Below, in pieces: positions 10,052 to 19,819 of a stretch of 64,000 bases of DNA. Position numbers and translations under genes: made by a program. The notes under the pieces were generated by a model that made no database searches, had not been told where the DNA came from, and worked only from the letters and a program-made list of their open reading frames with translations. How positions within the stretch are numbered: position 1 is the first letter of the stretch; every line of letters begins with the position of its first letter. The stretch covers positions 1-64,000 of the forward strand of contig NZ_JBBCAT010000006.1 of the NCBI RefSeq assembly GCF_037203705.1, given 5' to 3'. The stretch is from Prosthecomicrobium sp. N25. GTDB lineage: Bacteria; Pseudomonadota; Alphaproteobacteria; Rhizobiales; Ancalomicrobiaceae.

Positions 10052-13000
10052 TCAGAGGATGAAGGTGTTGTCGAACAGCGACGTCGAGGTCACGCCCGTC
10101 ATCTGGACCGCCTGGTCCGGCAGGCCGTCGTTGCCGGCGCCGTCCCAGAAGAGCCAGCCGTCCGTCGTGCCGGCGATGAAGACCACCTTGGTGGTGGTGT
10201 TCATCATGGTGCGCGCGAGCGCCAGGGCATCGTCGAAGGTGGCGCTCGCCACGCTGGCCTCCGCGTAGGCGGTGGAGGCGAGCGAACCCGCGACGAAGTC
10301 GAGGTCGATCCGGTCGCCGGTCGAGCCGACAAAATCGGTGATGCGGTCCAGGTTGGTGTTGAGCGTGGTGTCCCCGAAGGCGAACACGAAGGTGTCCGCC
10401 TCGGTGTTGCCCGTCAGGGTGTCCTTGCCGGTGCCGCCCGAGATCGTGTCCAGACCGGCCCCGCCCTTGACGGTGTCGCTGAACTCCCCACCCCACAGGA
10501 TGTCGTTGCCGGCGCCGCCGTCGATCGAGTCGGTGCCGATCCCGCCATACACCACGTCGTCGCCGCCAGCGGCGTTGATGGTGTCGTTGCCGTCCAGGCC
10601 GGACAGGATGTTGGCGGCGTTGTTGCCGTTGATCGTGTTGGCCGACGCGTTGCCCGTGCCGTTGATCGCCAGCGTGCCGGCCAGCGTCAGGGTCTCGATT
10701 TCCGCCCCGAGCGTGTAGGTCACCGTGCTGCTGACGGTGTCGTTGCCGCCGCCGGCCGCCTCGACCGCCACGTCGTCGACCGAGTCGACGATGTAGAGAT
10801 CGTCGCCGTCGCCGCCGGTCATGCTGTCCGCCCCGGTGCCGCCATCCAGGCGGTCCGCGCCGGCGCCGCCGTTCAGCGTGTCGAGGCCATTGCCGCCGAC
10901 CAGCGTGTCGTTGCCGTCGTCGCCGAACAGCGTGTCGCTGCCGTCGTTACCGAGCACTTGGTCGTTGCCGCCGGCGCCCGCCAGCACGTTGTTGCCGGAA
11001 TTGCCCTGGAGCTGGTTGTCCAGCCCGTTGCCGGTGCCGTCGATCGACGCGGTCCCGGTCAGGGTCAGGTTCTCGACCTCGGCCGCCAGCACGTAGCTGA
11101 CCGAGGCGTTGACGCGGTCGATGCCGCCGCCCGCCACTTCGACCACGAGGTCGTCGTTCCACGACCGCCCGTCGTTCGAGAAGGTGTCGACCGTGTAGGT
11201 GTCGTTGCCGTTGCCGCCTTCCATCCGGTCGACGCCGGCGCCGCCGTCGATGATGTCGTTGCCGTCGAGCCCGTAGATGGTGTCGTTCAGGGCCGTCGAG
11301 CGCAGCGACGCCGAGGACGCGGTCGGCGAGACCGTGTCGTTGAGGCTCGTCCCGGTGATGACCTTTCCGACCTCGTTGACGTCCGTGATGGCGATGCTCA
11401 GGGCCTGGGTGCCGACCAGCGTTCCGTCGCTGGTGCCGACGATCACTTCGTAGCGATTGTCGCGGTTGGCGTCCTCGGGGTTCTCGAAGTCCGGCGCGGA
11501 GATGAAGCTGAGCGCGCCCGTGGCCGCGTCGATCGTGAAGAGCGCCGCGTCGGCGCCGCCCGCGATCACGTAGCCGAGGGTCGCCGGGCCGTCCGGATCG
11601 GCGCCCTGCACGGTGGTCACGGCCTTGCCGTTCTCAGCCATGGTCACGGTGGCGGTCGCCCCGCCGCCGTTCGAGGTCACCGTCGGCGCCTCGTTGACGT
11701 TGGCGACCGTGACCGTGACGGTCTTCTGGTCGATGGAGATCCCGTCGCTCGCCTGGACGATCACCTCGTAGATATTGTCGAGGTTGGAGTCGGTGGGCGA
11801 TTCGAAGTTCGGGGCGTTGATGAAGCGCAGCGCTCCCGTCGCCGGATCGACGGTGAAGCGGGCCGAATCGGCGCCGCCCACGATCGAGAAGGTCGACCCG
11901 AAGCCCGGCACCGTGGCGTCCGCGTCCGTCGCCGTCAGGGTCGCGACCGCCGTCGTGTTCTCGTCGACGATGACCGAGTTCGGCGCATTCAGCGTCGTCG
12001 GGTTGTCGTTGACGTTGCCGACCCGGACCGCGACCTTCTGCCAGTCGGTGTTGAGCCCGTCCGAGGCCTCCACGATGACGTCGTAGATGTTGTCCCCGCC
12101 CGCGTCCCGGGGCGTCTCGAAGTCCGGGGCGTTGACGAAGGCGAGCTTGCCGGTGGCCGGATCCACGGTGAAGAGCGCCGCGTCCGCCCCGCCGGCGATC
12201 CGGTAGGTGATCGTGGCGCTGTCCGCATCGCTCGCCGTCACCGTCGTGACCGCGGTCGTGTTCTCCAGCACGTCCACCACGGCGGTCGCCCCGCCCCCGT
12301 TCGACGTGATGGTCGGCGCCGCGCCGTCCGCCACGTCGTTGACCGTGACGGCGATCCGCTGCGACGTGGCGATCACGCCGTCATAGGCCTGCACGATCAC
12401 GTCGTAGACGCCGTTGCCGTCCGCGTCGATCGCGTTCTCGTAGTCGGGCGCCGCGACGAAGCGGAGCGCGCCGGTCGTCGGGTCGATGGTGAAGAGGCTC
12501 GCGTCGGCTCCGCCGCCGATGCGGAACGTGATCGGCTGCCCGACATCGGGGTCCGTGGCCGTCACCGTGGTGACGTCGGCCGTGTTCTCGTTGATCGAGA
12601 CCGCCGCGGTGGCGCCGCCGCCGTTCGAGGTGATGACCGGCGGATTGTCCAGCTGGTTGATCGACACCAGGGTGTCGGCGAACTGCAGGAACTCGATGTT
12701 GACGATCTTGTCGGAGCCGTCGGGCGACCCGGCGCGCATGTCGGTCAGTTGCAGGGTGCCGTCCGGGTTCATCGACACGACGTAGTCGGCCCGGTTGCCC
12801 GAGAAGACGACCGTGTCGCTGTCCGCGCCGCCGTTCAGGACGTCGTTGCCGCCCCCACCGATGAGGATGTCGTTGCCCGCACCGCCGTCGAAGAGGTCGT
12901 TGCCGTCGCCGCCGTCCAACGTGTCGGCGCCGTTTCCGCCGTTCAGCTGGTCGATGCCGCCATAGCCGAACAGCTTGTCGTCGCCGTCCTCGCCGTTCAG

Positions 13001-13762
13001 CTTGTCGCCGCCCGTGCCGCCGACGTCGTCGCCGTACAGGACGTCGTTGCCGGCCCCGCCGAAGAGACCGTCGTCGCCCCACTGCCCGTACAGGACGTCG
13101 TCGCCGATGCCGCCCTCGAGCCGGTCGCCCTTGGCGCCGCCGTACATCGTGTCGTTGCCGTTGCCGCCGCGCAGGTAGTCCTGCCCGCCGACCAGGTTCG
13201 CCCCGAAGTCGTCGCCGTAGATCAGGTCGTCGCCGTCGCCGCCCGTGATGTCGTCGCCGCCGGCGTTGCCCGCCAGCGTGTCGTTGCCGGCATCGCCGCG
13301 CAGGTCGTCGCTGTTCGACCCGCCGATCACGAAGTCGTTGCCGTCGCCGCCGCGCACCAGGATCTGCTTCGAATAGCTTGTGCCGCCCACCCCGTGCGCG
13401 CTGAAGTCGGCGATGTCGTCGCCCGCTGCGAGGTCGAACTGCTGGATGCCGTTGATGCCGCCCACACCGTCCGCGAAGGTGCCGTTGTTGTAGAAGATCG
13501 CGTCGTTGAGGTTCGACCCGTAGAGAACGTCGGTCGCACCGTTGGAGAAAAAGGTGTCGGTCGAGATCTGGACGTTCAAGCCCTGGATCACGTAATAGGA
13601 TCCGTCCGCCTTCTGCAGCCCGCTCGTCCACGAGAACGTCGGAATCACCGCATCGGCGCGCACATGATCGAAGTTGTCGTCCTTCGTGAACGCAAAAAAG
13701 CGATCGATATAGACGGTGCCCTGAACGATCTGTTGGCCAAAGCTATTGTAATAATAAGCCAT
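10052..13762 (-). CDS. secreted RTX protein with cadherin-like repeats
   Basis: A 1236-residue acidic protein without a Sec signal peptide. Residues 130-340 hold many GGxGxDxxx calcium-binding nonapeptides. Four tandem cadherin-like units of about 100 residues follow (roughly 375-790), each with the [14 protein letters not shown] and DNxYDVIVxASDG patterns. A second RTX block covers about 800-1110. The end SLFDNTFIL fits a C-terminal type I secretion signal. Such proteins are exported in one step and bind calcium outside the cell as adhesins or surface-layer components. No type I exporter gene lies in the window. An AT-rich upstream region (13763-13860) probably holds the promoter. Confidence 0.88.
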   Translation of the reverse strand: MAYYYNSFGQQIVQGTVYIDRFFAFTKDDNFDHVRADAVIPTFSWTSGLQKADGSYYVIQGLNVQISTDTFFSNGATDVLYGSNLNDAIFYNNGTFADGVGGINGIQQFDLAAGDDIADFSAHGVGGTSYSKQILVRGGDGNDFVIGGSNSDDLRGDAGNDTLAGNAGGDDITGGDGDDLIYGDDFGANLVGGQDYLRGGNGNDTMYGGAKGDRLEGGIGDDVLYGQWGDDGLFGGAGNDVLYGDDVGGTGGDKLNGEDGDDKLFGYGGIDQLNGGNGADTLDGGDGNDLFDGGAGNDILIGGGGNDVLNGGADSDTVVFSGNRADYVVSMNPDGTLQLTDMRAGSPDGSDKIVNIEFLQFADTLVSINQLDNPPVITSNGGGATAAVSINENTADVTTVTATDPDVGQPITFRIGGGADASLFTIDPTTGALRFVAAPDYENAIDADGNGVYDVIVQAYDGVIATSQRIAVTVNDVADGAAPTITSNGGGATAVVDVLENTTAVTTVTASDADSATITYRIAGGADAALFTVDPATGKLAFVNAPDFETPRDAGGDNIYDVIVEASDGLNTDWQKVAVRVGNVNDNPTTLNAPNSVIVDENTTAVATLTATDADATVPGFGSTFSIVGGADSARFTVDPATGALRFINAPNFESPTDSNLDNIYEVIVQASDGISIDQKTVTVTVANVNEAPTVTSNGGGATATVTMAENGKAVTTVQGADPDGPATLGYVIAGGADAALFTIDAATGALSFISAPDFENPEDANRDNRYEVIVGTSDGTLVGTQALSIAITDVNEVGKVITGTSLNDTVSPTASSASLRSTALNDTIYGLDGNDIIDGGAGVDRMEGGNGNDTYTVDTFSNDGRSWNDDLVVEVAGGGIDRVNASVSYVLAAEVENLTLTGTASIDGTGNGLDNQLQGNSGNNVLAGAGGNDQVLGNDGSDTLFGDDGNDTLVGGNGLDTLNGGAGADRLDGGTGADSMTGGDGDDLYIVDSVDDVAVEAAGGGNDTVSSTVTYTLGAEIETLTLAGTLAINGTGNASANTINGNNAANILSGLDGNDTINAAGGDDVVYGGIGTDSIDGGAGNDILWGGEFSDTVKGGAGLDTISGGTGKDTLTGNTEADTFVFAFGDTTLNTNLDRITDFVGSTGDRIDLDFVAGSLASTAYAEASVASATFDDALALARTMMNTTTKVVFIAGTTDGWLFWDGAGNDGLPDQAVQMTGVTSTSLFDNTFIL

Positions 13763-13901
13763 GCGGTGTGTGCCTTTGAAACCGAGCCGGTGTATCTGAT
13801 GCAGGCGTTAGGTCAATTTAAACCATTGCACAACCTCTTCGGCGCCGCAATATAACTGCGGGTATAGACGTCCTGCCGATGCGTCGCACGAGATCATATG
13901 G

Positions 13902-15629
13902 TTAGCCCGGATCGGACACGCGCAGTTGATCCGTGTTGAACGGAATTTCTAGCGCGATGCTCGTCTCCCGGTCGGCCTTCTCCACGATCATGGTCCCGCC
14001 GAGAGTCGCCACCCGGTCTCGGATGGTGCCCGGAACCCAGCTCGCCGGCGCGGCGGCCGGGTCCGCGATCACGTTGCGGACGCGGATCGCGATCGCCTGG
14101 GGACCGCCGTCGACCGCGATCCAGACCTTGCGCGCGCCGGCGTGCCGGGCCGCGTTGCCGGCCGCTTCCGAGATCAGGTAGCTGATCTCGGTTCCGAGCC
14201 TCGGGGGAACCCGCAAGTCGGCCGGATCGACGACGAGGTCGAGCGCCAGGCTCCACCGGCGGCGGAGCTTTTCGAGCGTCGGCGCCACGAAGTCCGCGAG
14301 ACCGATGCGGTCTTGGTCCTCCGGCGGCCCGCCGGGGGCTGTGGCGCCGATCTGCAGGGTCGCGCGGATGTCCTTCTGCTCCACGCGGATGAGATCCAGC
14401 ATCCGGCGCAACCGGACCTCGCTCCTCTCGGGATCCGACTTCAGCGTGCGCAGGATGTCGTCGATCTGCAAGGCGCAGCTCGTCAGCGTCTGCAGGACGC
14501 CGTCATGGACGTCCCGGGAGACGCGCAGACGCGCGCTTTCTTCGGCCTTCCGGCGGAGCTTCCGGATCAGGTTGAATTCTGCGAAGACCGCCTCGATGCG
14601 AGACACCACGATGTCGCCGATGACCGAGCGGTCGAACGGCGCCTCCTCGAGGCCGACCAGGAAGAGGTGCCCCTCCACGTCCTCGCCGCCGATCGCCAGG
14701 GCGAGGGCCGATCCGATGGCGTAGTCCGCGCCGAAGCGGGGATTGATGGCCGGCCCGTCGAAGGGCTTGACGGCCCGCCCGTCCCGGGAGATCAGCCGCG
14801 CGCCCCGCGGACCGAAGGTGAAGCTCCGCCCGGCCAGGGCCTCGTCGACGAGCCCCTCGTAAGCGTCCGGCTCGACACACCGGTATCGGTGTTCCCCGCG
14901 CGTCCAGTCGGCGATGTGGATCCACGGTTCGTCCCGCTCCGAAAAGACGAACACGAGCCGGTCGACGTCGAGCACATGGGCGGCATAGCCCAGCGCCTGG
15001 GCGGTCGGCCACCGGTCGTAGGCCTGCAGCCGGGGAATGCGGTCGGAGACGCGGATCAGCTCGCGGCTCGTCCTGTCCTGCTGGGCGCCGATCCAGATCA
15101 GGAGCGTGGAGGCGACGAGAGTGAACACGACGCGCGAGGCGTCGCGCGTTGCCTGGATGTCGAGATCGAGCACGCGCGCCTGGTCGAAGATCGCGGTCAC
15201 GAGCAGGATCGTCAGGCAGATGCCCCCCGTCCAGATCGAGCCTTTCGCGCGCCAGTGCAGGGTCGCGGCCAGGAGCGTGAAGGGCACGAACATGAAGAAG
15301 GGACTGGACGACCCCTCCCCCGCCACGAGGACGAGAAAGGTCGCGAGGTCGATGGCGTGCCTCAGGAGCGCGCCGGAGCGGCTCGCCGAGGCGACCATGT
15401 GGGCCCGGACCGCTACCACGACCGCGTAGGCGAGGTAGACGGCCAGGATCACGAAGGCCTTGTCGGTAAAGTCGGTGGGGTGGGTCTGGTCCAACCAGCA
15501 GATGTATATGCTGCCGACCGCCAGGACGATGCGCGCCAGGGCGATGATGCGGTCGACGCGCGAGCGGACCAGCGACCCCAGGCCGGTCCGCGAGCCCGGC
15601 GGGGCGGACAGGTTCCCCGTTGGCCTCAT
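13902..15629 (-). CDS. NarL-system type sensor histidine kinase
   Basis: A 575-residue membrane kinase. About six hydrophobic segments lie in residues 25-195, followed by a GAF-like region (about 200-350) and a HisKA_3 dimerisation domain with the phosphoacceptor in SRDVHDGVLQTL. The ATPase domain has the N box SEAAGNAARHAGA. The final glycine box is atypical (PGTIRDRVATLGG). GAGGAGGG precedes the ATG. It lies 10 bp behind the response regulator, which is surely its partner. The signal sensed is unknown. Confidence 0.87.
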   Translation of the reverse strand: MRPTGNLSAPPGSRTGLGSLVRSRVDRIIALARIVLAVGSIYICWLDQTHPTDFTDKAFVILAVYLAYAVVVAVRAHMVASASRSGALLRHAIDLATFLVLVAGEGSSSPFFMFVPFTLLAATLHWRAKGSIWTGGICLTILLVTAIFDQARVLDLDIQATRDASRVVFTLVASTLLIWIGAQQDRTSRELIRVSDRIPRLQAYDRWPTAQALGYAAHVLDVDRLVFVFSERDEPWIHIADWTRGEHRYRCVEPDAYEGLVDEALAGRSFTFGPRGARLISRDGRAVKPFDGPAINPRFGADYAIGSALALAIGGEDVEGHLFLVGLEEAPFDRSVIGDIVVSRIEAVFAEFNLIRKLRRKAEESARLRVSRDVHDGVLQTLTSCALQIDDILRTLKSDPERSEVRLRRMLDLIRVEQKDIRATLQIGATAPGGPPEDQDRIGLADFVAPTLEKLRRRWSLALDLVVDPADLRVPPRLGTEISYLISEAAGNAARHAGARKVWIAVDGGPQAIAIRVRNVIADPAAAPASWVPGTIRDRVATLGGTMIVEKADRETSIALEIPFNTDQLRVSDPG

Positions 15630-15639
15630 GTGACCCTCC

Positions 15640-16278
15640 TCAGGCGCGCAGGGCGACCCGGACCAGGTTGGCGAGCTCGACCCGGGAGGCGAGGCCGAGC
15701 TTCGTGTAGACGCTGTGGACGTGGATCTTCACAGTGCCCGGGGCGATCCCGAGTTCCTGGCCGATCTCCTTGTTGCTCATCCCGTCCGCCGCCAGCCTGG
15801 CGATTTCGATCTCGCGCGGCGTCAGCACCGCCTTGACCGTCGCGGCGAGCCGCTCGCGCTCCTGCAGCCGATCACGCGCCGCCGCAATGCCGTTGGGAGT
15901 GGCGAACGTTCCGCCGTCCGCGACCGCGCGCAGGCAGTCGAACAGCGTCTCGGTCGCGTCGTCCTTGAAGACGATCCCGGCGATACTGGCGCCGAGCGCA
16001 CGCCCGACCTCGTCGTCGTCCATATGGGCCGAGATGAGCACCACCTTGGCGGCCGGATGCCGTTGCGCCAGCTGGGCGCTGAGCTCCACGCCGTTCATCT
16101 CGGGCATGTTGTAGTCGACGATGACGATGTCGCCGATCGTGTCCGCCGGCGCCGCCAGGCAGGCTCTGGCGCTCGCATGCGTGCCGACGACCGTCCAGCT
16201 CGGATCGCTCTCGATCAGGTGGCGCAGCCCGTCGAGCACGAGCTTGTGGTCGTCGACGATCGACACTTTCGCAAGCAC
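15640..16278 (-). CDS. NarL/FixJ-family response regulator
   Basis: A 212-residue regulator starting with GTG. The receiver domain carries DD at 9-10, the phosphorylated D55 (VDYNMPEMNG) and a lysine in GIVFKDDA. The LuxR-type HTH is at about 145-205 (LTPREIEIARLAADGMSNKEIG). It is the first gene of a two-gene operon with the downstream sensor kinase. The target genes are unknown; the RTX gene next door is a candidate only by position. Confidence 0.9.
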   Translation of the reverse strand: MLAKVSIVDDHKLVLDGLRHLIESDPSWTVVGTHASARACLAAPADTIGDIVIVDYNMPEMNGVELSAQLAQRHPAAKVVLISAHMDDDEVGRALGASIAGIVFKDDATETLFDCLRAVADGGTFATPNGIAAARDRLQERERLAATVKAVLTPREIEIARLAADGMSNKEIGQELGIAPGTVKIHVHSVYTKLGLASRVELANLVRVALRA

Positions 16279-16462
16279 GGTCGGCTCCAGTGGTCCGCGC
16301 GACGGGCCCGATGTCCCGCCGCGTCCGGGAGCGCATATGATAGATCGCCCGGCCCCTTGTCCAAGCCCGCCGGCGGATTGTCTGCCGACATGGTTAGGAT
16401 CGGACCGGGTCGGGGCGGGATCACGGGTCCGTCGTGCGCCTGCGGCCCCGGGGCTCGCGGCT

Positions 16463-17242
16463 TCACAGCGGCGAGACGAGATGCCCCCCGTCGACCACCA
16501 GGGCCGTCCCGGTCATGAAGGACCCGGCATCGGACGCCAGGAGCAGGAGGGCGCCGTCGAGCTCCTCCGGCCGGCCGAGGCGGCGCTGGGTGATCCGCCG
16601 GATCTGCGCCTGTCCGGCCTCGGTGGCGAAGAAGTCGCGATTGATGTCCGTCTCGATGTAGCCGGGGGCGAGCGCGTTGACTCTGACGCCGTGGCGCGCC
16701 CATTCCAGCGCATGCTGGCGCGTCATCTGGATCAGCGCCGCCTTCGAGGTCGCGTAGGCGGTCACCCCGGCCCCCTGCCTGAGGCCGAGGATCGACGCCA
16801 CGTTGACGATCGACCCCGGCTTCTTCGCCGCGACCAGCCGCCGGACCGCGGCGACCGACAGGCGCCGGGCGCCGTCGAGATTGACGGAGAAGACCCGCGC
16901 CCAGTCCTCGTCCGACTGGTCGAGCGCGGCGCCCGGTTCGGCGACGCCGCTGTTGTTGACGACGATGTCGATCGGGCCGAACGCCGCCTCCGCTTCGGCG
17001 AGGCCCGCGACGACGGAATTCGTGTCGGTCACGTCCATCCCGACGACGACCGCCCGGCCGCCCCGCGCCAGGATCTCGTCGCGCAGCGCGGTCATCTGGC
17101 CCGTGCGCCGCGCCGCCAGCGCGACCGAGGCCCCGGCCCCGGCGAGAACCGCCGCGAAGCGCGCGCCGAGCGCGCCCGAGGCGCCCGTCACGATGGCGGC
17201 CCGCCCGGCGAGCGAGAACTTGGCGGCGAGTTCGGGGGTCAT
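16463..17242 (-). CDS. SDR oxidoreductase, LvaD-like position
   Basis: A 259-residue classical short-chain dehydrogenase. The cofactor motif TGASGALG is at 19-26, NNSG at 96-99, and the catalytic S150, Y163 and K167 are present. It is the last gene of a six-gene minus-strand operon, and its ATG overlaps the DUF6285 stop by four bases. In the levulinate (lva) pathway of Pseudomonas putida an SDR (LvaD) reduces 4-oxoacyl-CoA to 4-hydroxyacyl-CoA. The same role is proposed here from context. It could instead oxidise a hydroxyacyl-CoA produced by its neighbours. Confidence 0.85.
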   Translation of the reverse strand: MTPELAAKFSLAGRAAIVTGASGALGARFAAVLAGAGASVALAARRTGQMTALRDEILARGGRAVVVGMDVTDTNSVVAGLAEAEAAFGPIDIVVNNSGVAEPGAALDQSDEDWARVFSVNLDGARRLSVAAVRRLVAAKKPGSIVNVASILGLRQGAGVTAYATSKAALIQMTRQHALEWARHGVRVNALAPGYIETDINRDFFATEAGQAQIRRITQRRLGRPEELDGALLLLASDAGSFMTGTALVVDGGHLVSPL

Positions 17243-17568
17243 GCCAGGCCCCCGAGATGGGCGGCACGCTCCGCATCCGTGACCGAGGACGGATTGGCGA
17301 TCCAGGCGAGCACCACCGAGCGCGCCATCAGGCGTCGGTAGAGCGCCGCGTCGTCATCGTGGAGGCCCGACCGGATGGCGGCCGGATCCGGCGGCGGCGC
17401 GAACCCCGCGGCGTCGCTTCGATCGCCGGCCACCGCGTCGCGCCGGGCGGTGTCGACGGCATTGGCGGCGAGAAGCACCGCGTAGCGCTCGTCCCCGTTG
17501 AGTTGCGGAGCGACGCCCCGCAGCACCGTCGAGGCCATGGTCAGGAGAGCCATGCTGTCCGGGTTCAT
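17239..17568 (-). CDS. DUF6285 small protein, LvaB-like
   Basis: A 109-residue helical protein without signal peptide or membrane helix. Recognisable features are the N-terminal MALLTMASTVL helix, the NGDERYAVLLAANAV segment and the C-terminal YRRLMARSVVLAWIANP segment. It overlaps both neighbours through ATGA junctions. Proteins of this type sit next to APH-like kinases and ACAD10/11-like dehydrogenases. In the lva pathway the comparable small protein LvaB is needed together with kinase LvaA. I infer it is an accessory subunit of the kinase encoded just upstream. Confidence 0.75.
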   Translation of the reverse strand: MNPDSMALLTMASTVLRGVAPQLNGDERYAVLLAANAVDTARRDAVAGDRSDAAGFAPPPDPAAIRSGLHDDDAALYRRLMARSVVLAWIANPSSVTDAERAAHLGGLA

Positions 17569-18578
17569 GCCGAGACCTTTCCGGGTGGGGTCATGCGCAG
17601 GGCCATCAGTTCCAGGCCGTCGGCGACCCGGCCCGTCAGCGCGAGGCTCAACGCCTCGGTCCCGCTGGCGCGCCGCCCCGCCTGCTGCAGGGCGATCACC
17701 GCCCAGCGGACATGGGCGAGGATCTCCCACCACCGCACGCGGCCCTGGTCGATCCGCCGCCCGCTTTCGCGCTCGTAGCCTTCGTAGAAGGGGGTCCGGT
17801 CGCAAAGCCCGCCCGCCTCCAGGTCCGGACGGGAGAAGCGCCAGCATTCCGCGCAGAACCAGCCGAGATCGGCCATCGGGTCCGACCAGCCCGCGAATTC
17901 CCAGTCCAGGATCGCGGTCAGGCCGGTGTCGTCGACCATGAAGTTGCCAGTCCGGAAATCCTGGTGGGTCACCACCACCGCGTCGGGCGCGGGAGCGTGG
18001 CGCTCCGCCCAGCGCAGCGCCCATTCGAGACCCGGCCGGTTCGCCCCGAGCGCATCGAGGCTCTCGCGCAGATGCGCCACTTGCGCGAGCGCGGGATCCG
18101 CGGGCCGCGGCCCGAGGACGGCCGCGAGCGCGGCATCGGGCGTGATCGCGTGGATGCGCGCGAGCTGCCGGCCGAGCTCGCGCCCGAGGGCCGCCCGATC
18201 GCCGCCGAGCGTCGCGTCGCGCACGACCTTCGGCCCGTAGCCGACGCCGGAGACCCGCTGCACCAGCGCGAAGGGACCGCCCGCCACGGTCTCGTCCTCG
18301 CAGAAGGCGATCGGGCGGGGGACCGCCACGCCGGCGGCCCAGGCCGCCTCGAGCAGCCTGTGCTCGTCCTTGCGGGACCGGCTCGCCGCGATCGTCCCTT
18401 CCGAGTCGCGGCGAAGGACCAGCTGGCGGACGCTGCCGTCCGCGCGCACGGCGAGGCCCCAGCTCTCCTGGATCGCGCCGCCCGAAAGCTTCTCGGCCTT
18501 TTCGACCCGAGCCTCGCGGGCCGGCAGGACCCGCGCGAGCCAGGCGTCGAGAGCGGCGTTGTCCACCAGCGTTCTCAT
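17565..18578 (-). CDS. APH-family acyl-CoA kinase, LvaA-like
   Basis: A 337-residue protein-kinase-fold phosphotransferase. The Brenner motif is H205-Q-D207 with N212 (HQDFRTGNFMVD), and the metal-binding motif is D225-W-E. The family is named for aminoglycoside kinases, but in operons with an acyl-CoA dehydrogenase and DUF6285 it phosphorylates the 4-hydroxyl of 4-hydroxyacyl-CoA (LvaA; the kinase domains of ACAD10/11 are homologous). The start MRTLVDN gives a four-base overlap with the upstream dehydrogenase; the longer frame is Arg-rich shadow. Antibiotic resistance is an unlikely role here. Confidence 0.82.
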   Translation of the reverse strand: MRTLVDNAALDAWLARVLPAREARVEKAEKLSGGAIQESWGLAVRADGSVRQLVLRRDSEGTIAASRSRKDEHRLLEAAWAAGVAVPRPIAFCEDETVAGGPFALVQRVSGVGYGPKVVRDATLGGDRAALGRELGRQLARIHAITPDAALAAVLGPRPADPALAQVAHLRESLDALGANRPGLEWALRWAERHAPAPDAVVVTHQDFRTGNFMVDDTGLTAILDWEFAGWSDPMADLGWFCAECWRFSRPDLEAGGLCDRTPFYEGYERESGRRIDQGRVRWWEILAHVRWAVIALQQAGRRASGTEALSLALTGRVADGLELMALRMTPPGKVSA

Positions 18579-19819
18579 CGGCCCCACCGCCAGAAGTCGT
18601 CCCGATCGCGCGCATAGGCGTCGGCCAGCACCATCCTGTGCACCTCGGAGGCGCCGTCCACCAGCCGGGCCTGACGCGCGTAGCGATAGATCCACTCCAG
18701 GATTGTATCGCGCGAATAGCCCTTCGCGCCGCAGAGCTGGATCGCCCCGTCGACGGCGTTATGGAGGGTGTCGGCCACGTGGATCTTGGCCATCGAGACC
18801 TCCTTGCGCGCGAAGTCGCCCTGATCGAGCTTCCAGGCGGCGTGCATCACCAGAAGGCGGCCGATCTGGATGTCGTGGGCCATGCGCCCGAGCATCAGGC
18901 GGACCGACTCCCGGTCGCTGAGGCGGATGCCGAAGCCCTCGCGCTCCTGCACGTAGTCCTGGGCGACGCCCATGGCCCGCTTCGCCAGCCCGAGCCAGCG
19001 CATGCAGTGCGTGAGGCGGGCCGTGCCGAGCCTCACCTGGGTGACCTTCAGGCCGTCGCCGACGCCGAGGAGCCGATCGGAATCCGGGATCTCCAGCCCG
19101 TCGAAGGCGAGCTCGCAATGGCCGCCGTGCTCTTCGGGTCCCATGATGCCGATGCGCCGGACGATGTGCCACCCAGGCTGGTCCTTGTGGAACAGGAAGG
19201 CCGTCAGGTGGCGGCGCTTCTCCTCCGGATTCGGGTCGGTGCGCGCGATCAGGATGAAGTGCGTCGCGTCCGCGGCCCCCGTGATGAACCACTTGCGGCC
19301 GGTGACGCGCCAGACGTCGCCGCGGCGCTCGGCCGAGGTCCGGATCATGCCCGGATCGGAGCCGCCGCCCGGCGACGGTTCGGTCATGACGAACGAGGAC
19401 CGGATGCGGCCGTCCACGATCGGCTGAAGCCAGCGTTGCCGCTGGTCCGGCGTGGCGACGCGGGACAGGAGGTCGATGTTGCCGTCGTCCGGGGCGGCGC
19501 AGTTGAACACCGCGGGTCCGAAGATCGAGCGGTTCGCCTCCTCGTACATCACCGCCCGGCCGACGACCGGCAGGCCCATGCCGCCCATGGCGCGGGGCGC
19601 CTGCGGGGCCCAGAGGCCCGCGGCCTTCGCCCTGGCGCGGAGCGGTCCGAGCGCCGAGTCGCGGATGTTGTCGTGTTCGTCCCAGTTCCCCCGGTCGGCC
19701 TCGACCGGGAGCACGTGCTCGTCCACGAAGGCGCGGACGCGGCGCCGGATGTCCTCGATCTCCGGCGGCAGGGTGAAGCCGAGGCTCCCCGCGGGTTCGG
19801 CGTGGTCGCGAGCGGTCAT
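18575..19819 (-). CDS. ACAD11-like acyl-CoA dehydrogenase, LvaC-like
   Basis: A 414-residue acyl-CoA dehydrogenase-fold flavoprotein. It has the [14 protein letters not shown] flavin motif and the GRKWFITGA segment. Near the C-terminus the position usually holding the catalytic glutamate reads VDGASEVHR, with Asp at 388. This is the pattern I recall from ACAD10/11 and LvaC, which act with a kinase on 4-hydroxyacyl-CoA by phosphate elimination. The gene overlaps the ThDP enzyme upstream and the kinase downstream by four bases each, so the three are translationally coupled. An ordinary acyl-CoA dehydrogenase is the alternative. Confidence 0.85.
   Translation of the reverse strand: MTARDHAEPAGSLGFTLPPEIEDIRRRVRAFVDEHVLPVEADRGNWDEHDNIRDSALGPLRARAKAAGLWAPQAPRAMGGMGLPVVGRAVMYEEANRSIFGPAVFNCAAPDDGNIDLLSRVATPDQRQRWLQPIVDGRIRSSFVMTEPSPGGGSDPGMIRTSAERRGDVWRVTGRKWFITGAADATHFILIARTDPNPEEKRRHLTAFLFHKDQPGWHIVRRIGIMGPEEHGGHCELAFDGLEIPDSDRLLGVGDGLKVTQVRLGTARLTHCMRWLGLAKRAMGVAQDYVQEREGFGIRLSDRESVRLMLGRMAHDIQIGRLLVMHAAWKLDQGDFARKEVSMAKIHVADTLHNAVDGAIQLCGAKGYSRDTILEWIYRYARQARLVDGASEVHRMVLADAYARDRDDFWRWGR

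Noticed and set aside
13815-13835. possible third PhaR-type site (CCATTGCACAACC)
   Set aside because: Only a half-site matches. The other arm is missing.
9938-13855. 1305-residue open frame on the plus strand
   Set aside because: It is antisense to the RTX repeats. The repetitive Val/Ala/Asp product mirrors the nonapeptide codons and has no domain.
17565-18578. aminoglycoside resistance gene
   Set aside because: The kinase fold matches APH, but operon position with DUF6285 and an ACAD11-like enzyme points to acyl-CoA phosphorylation.
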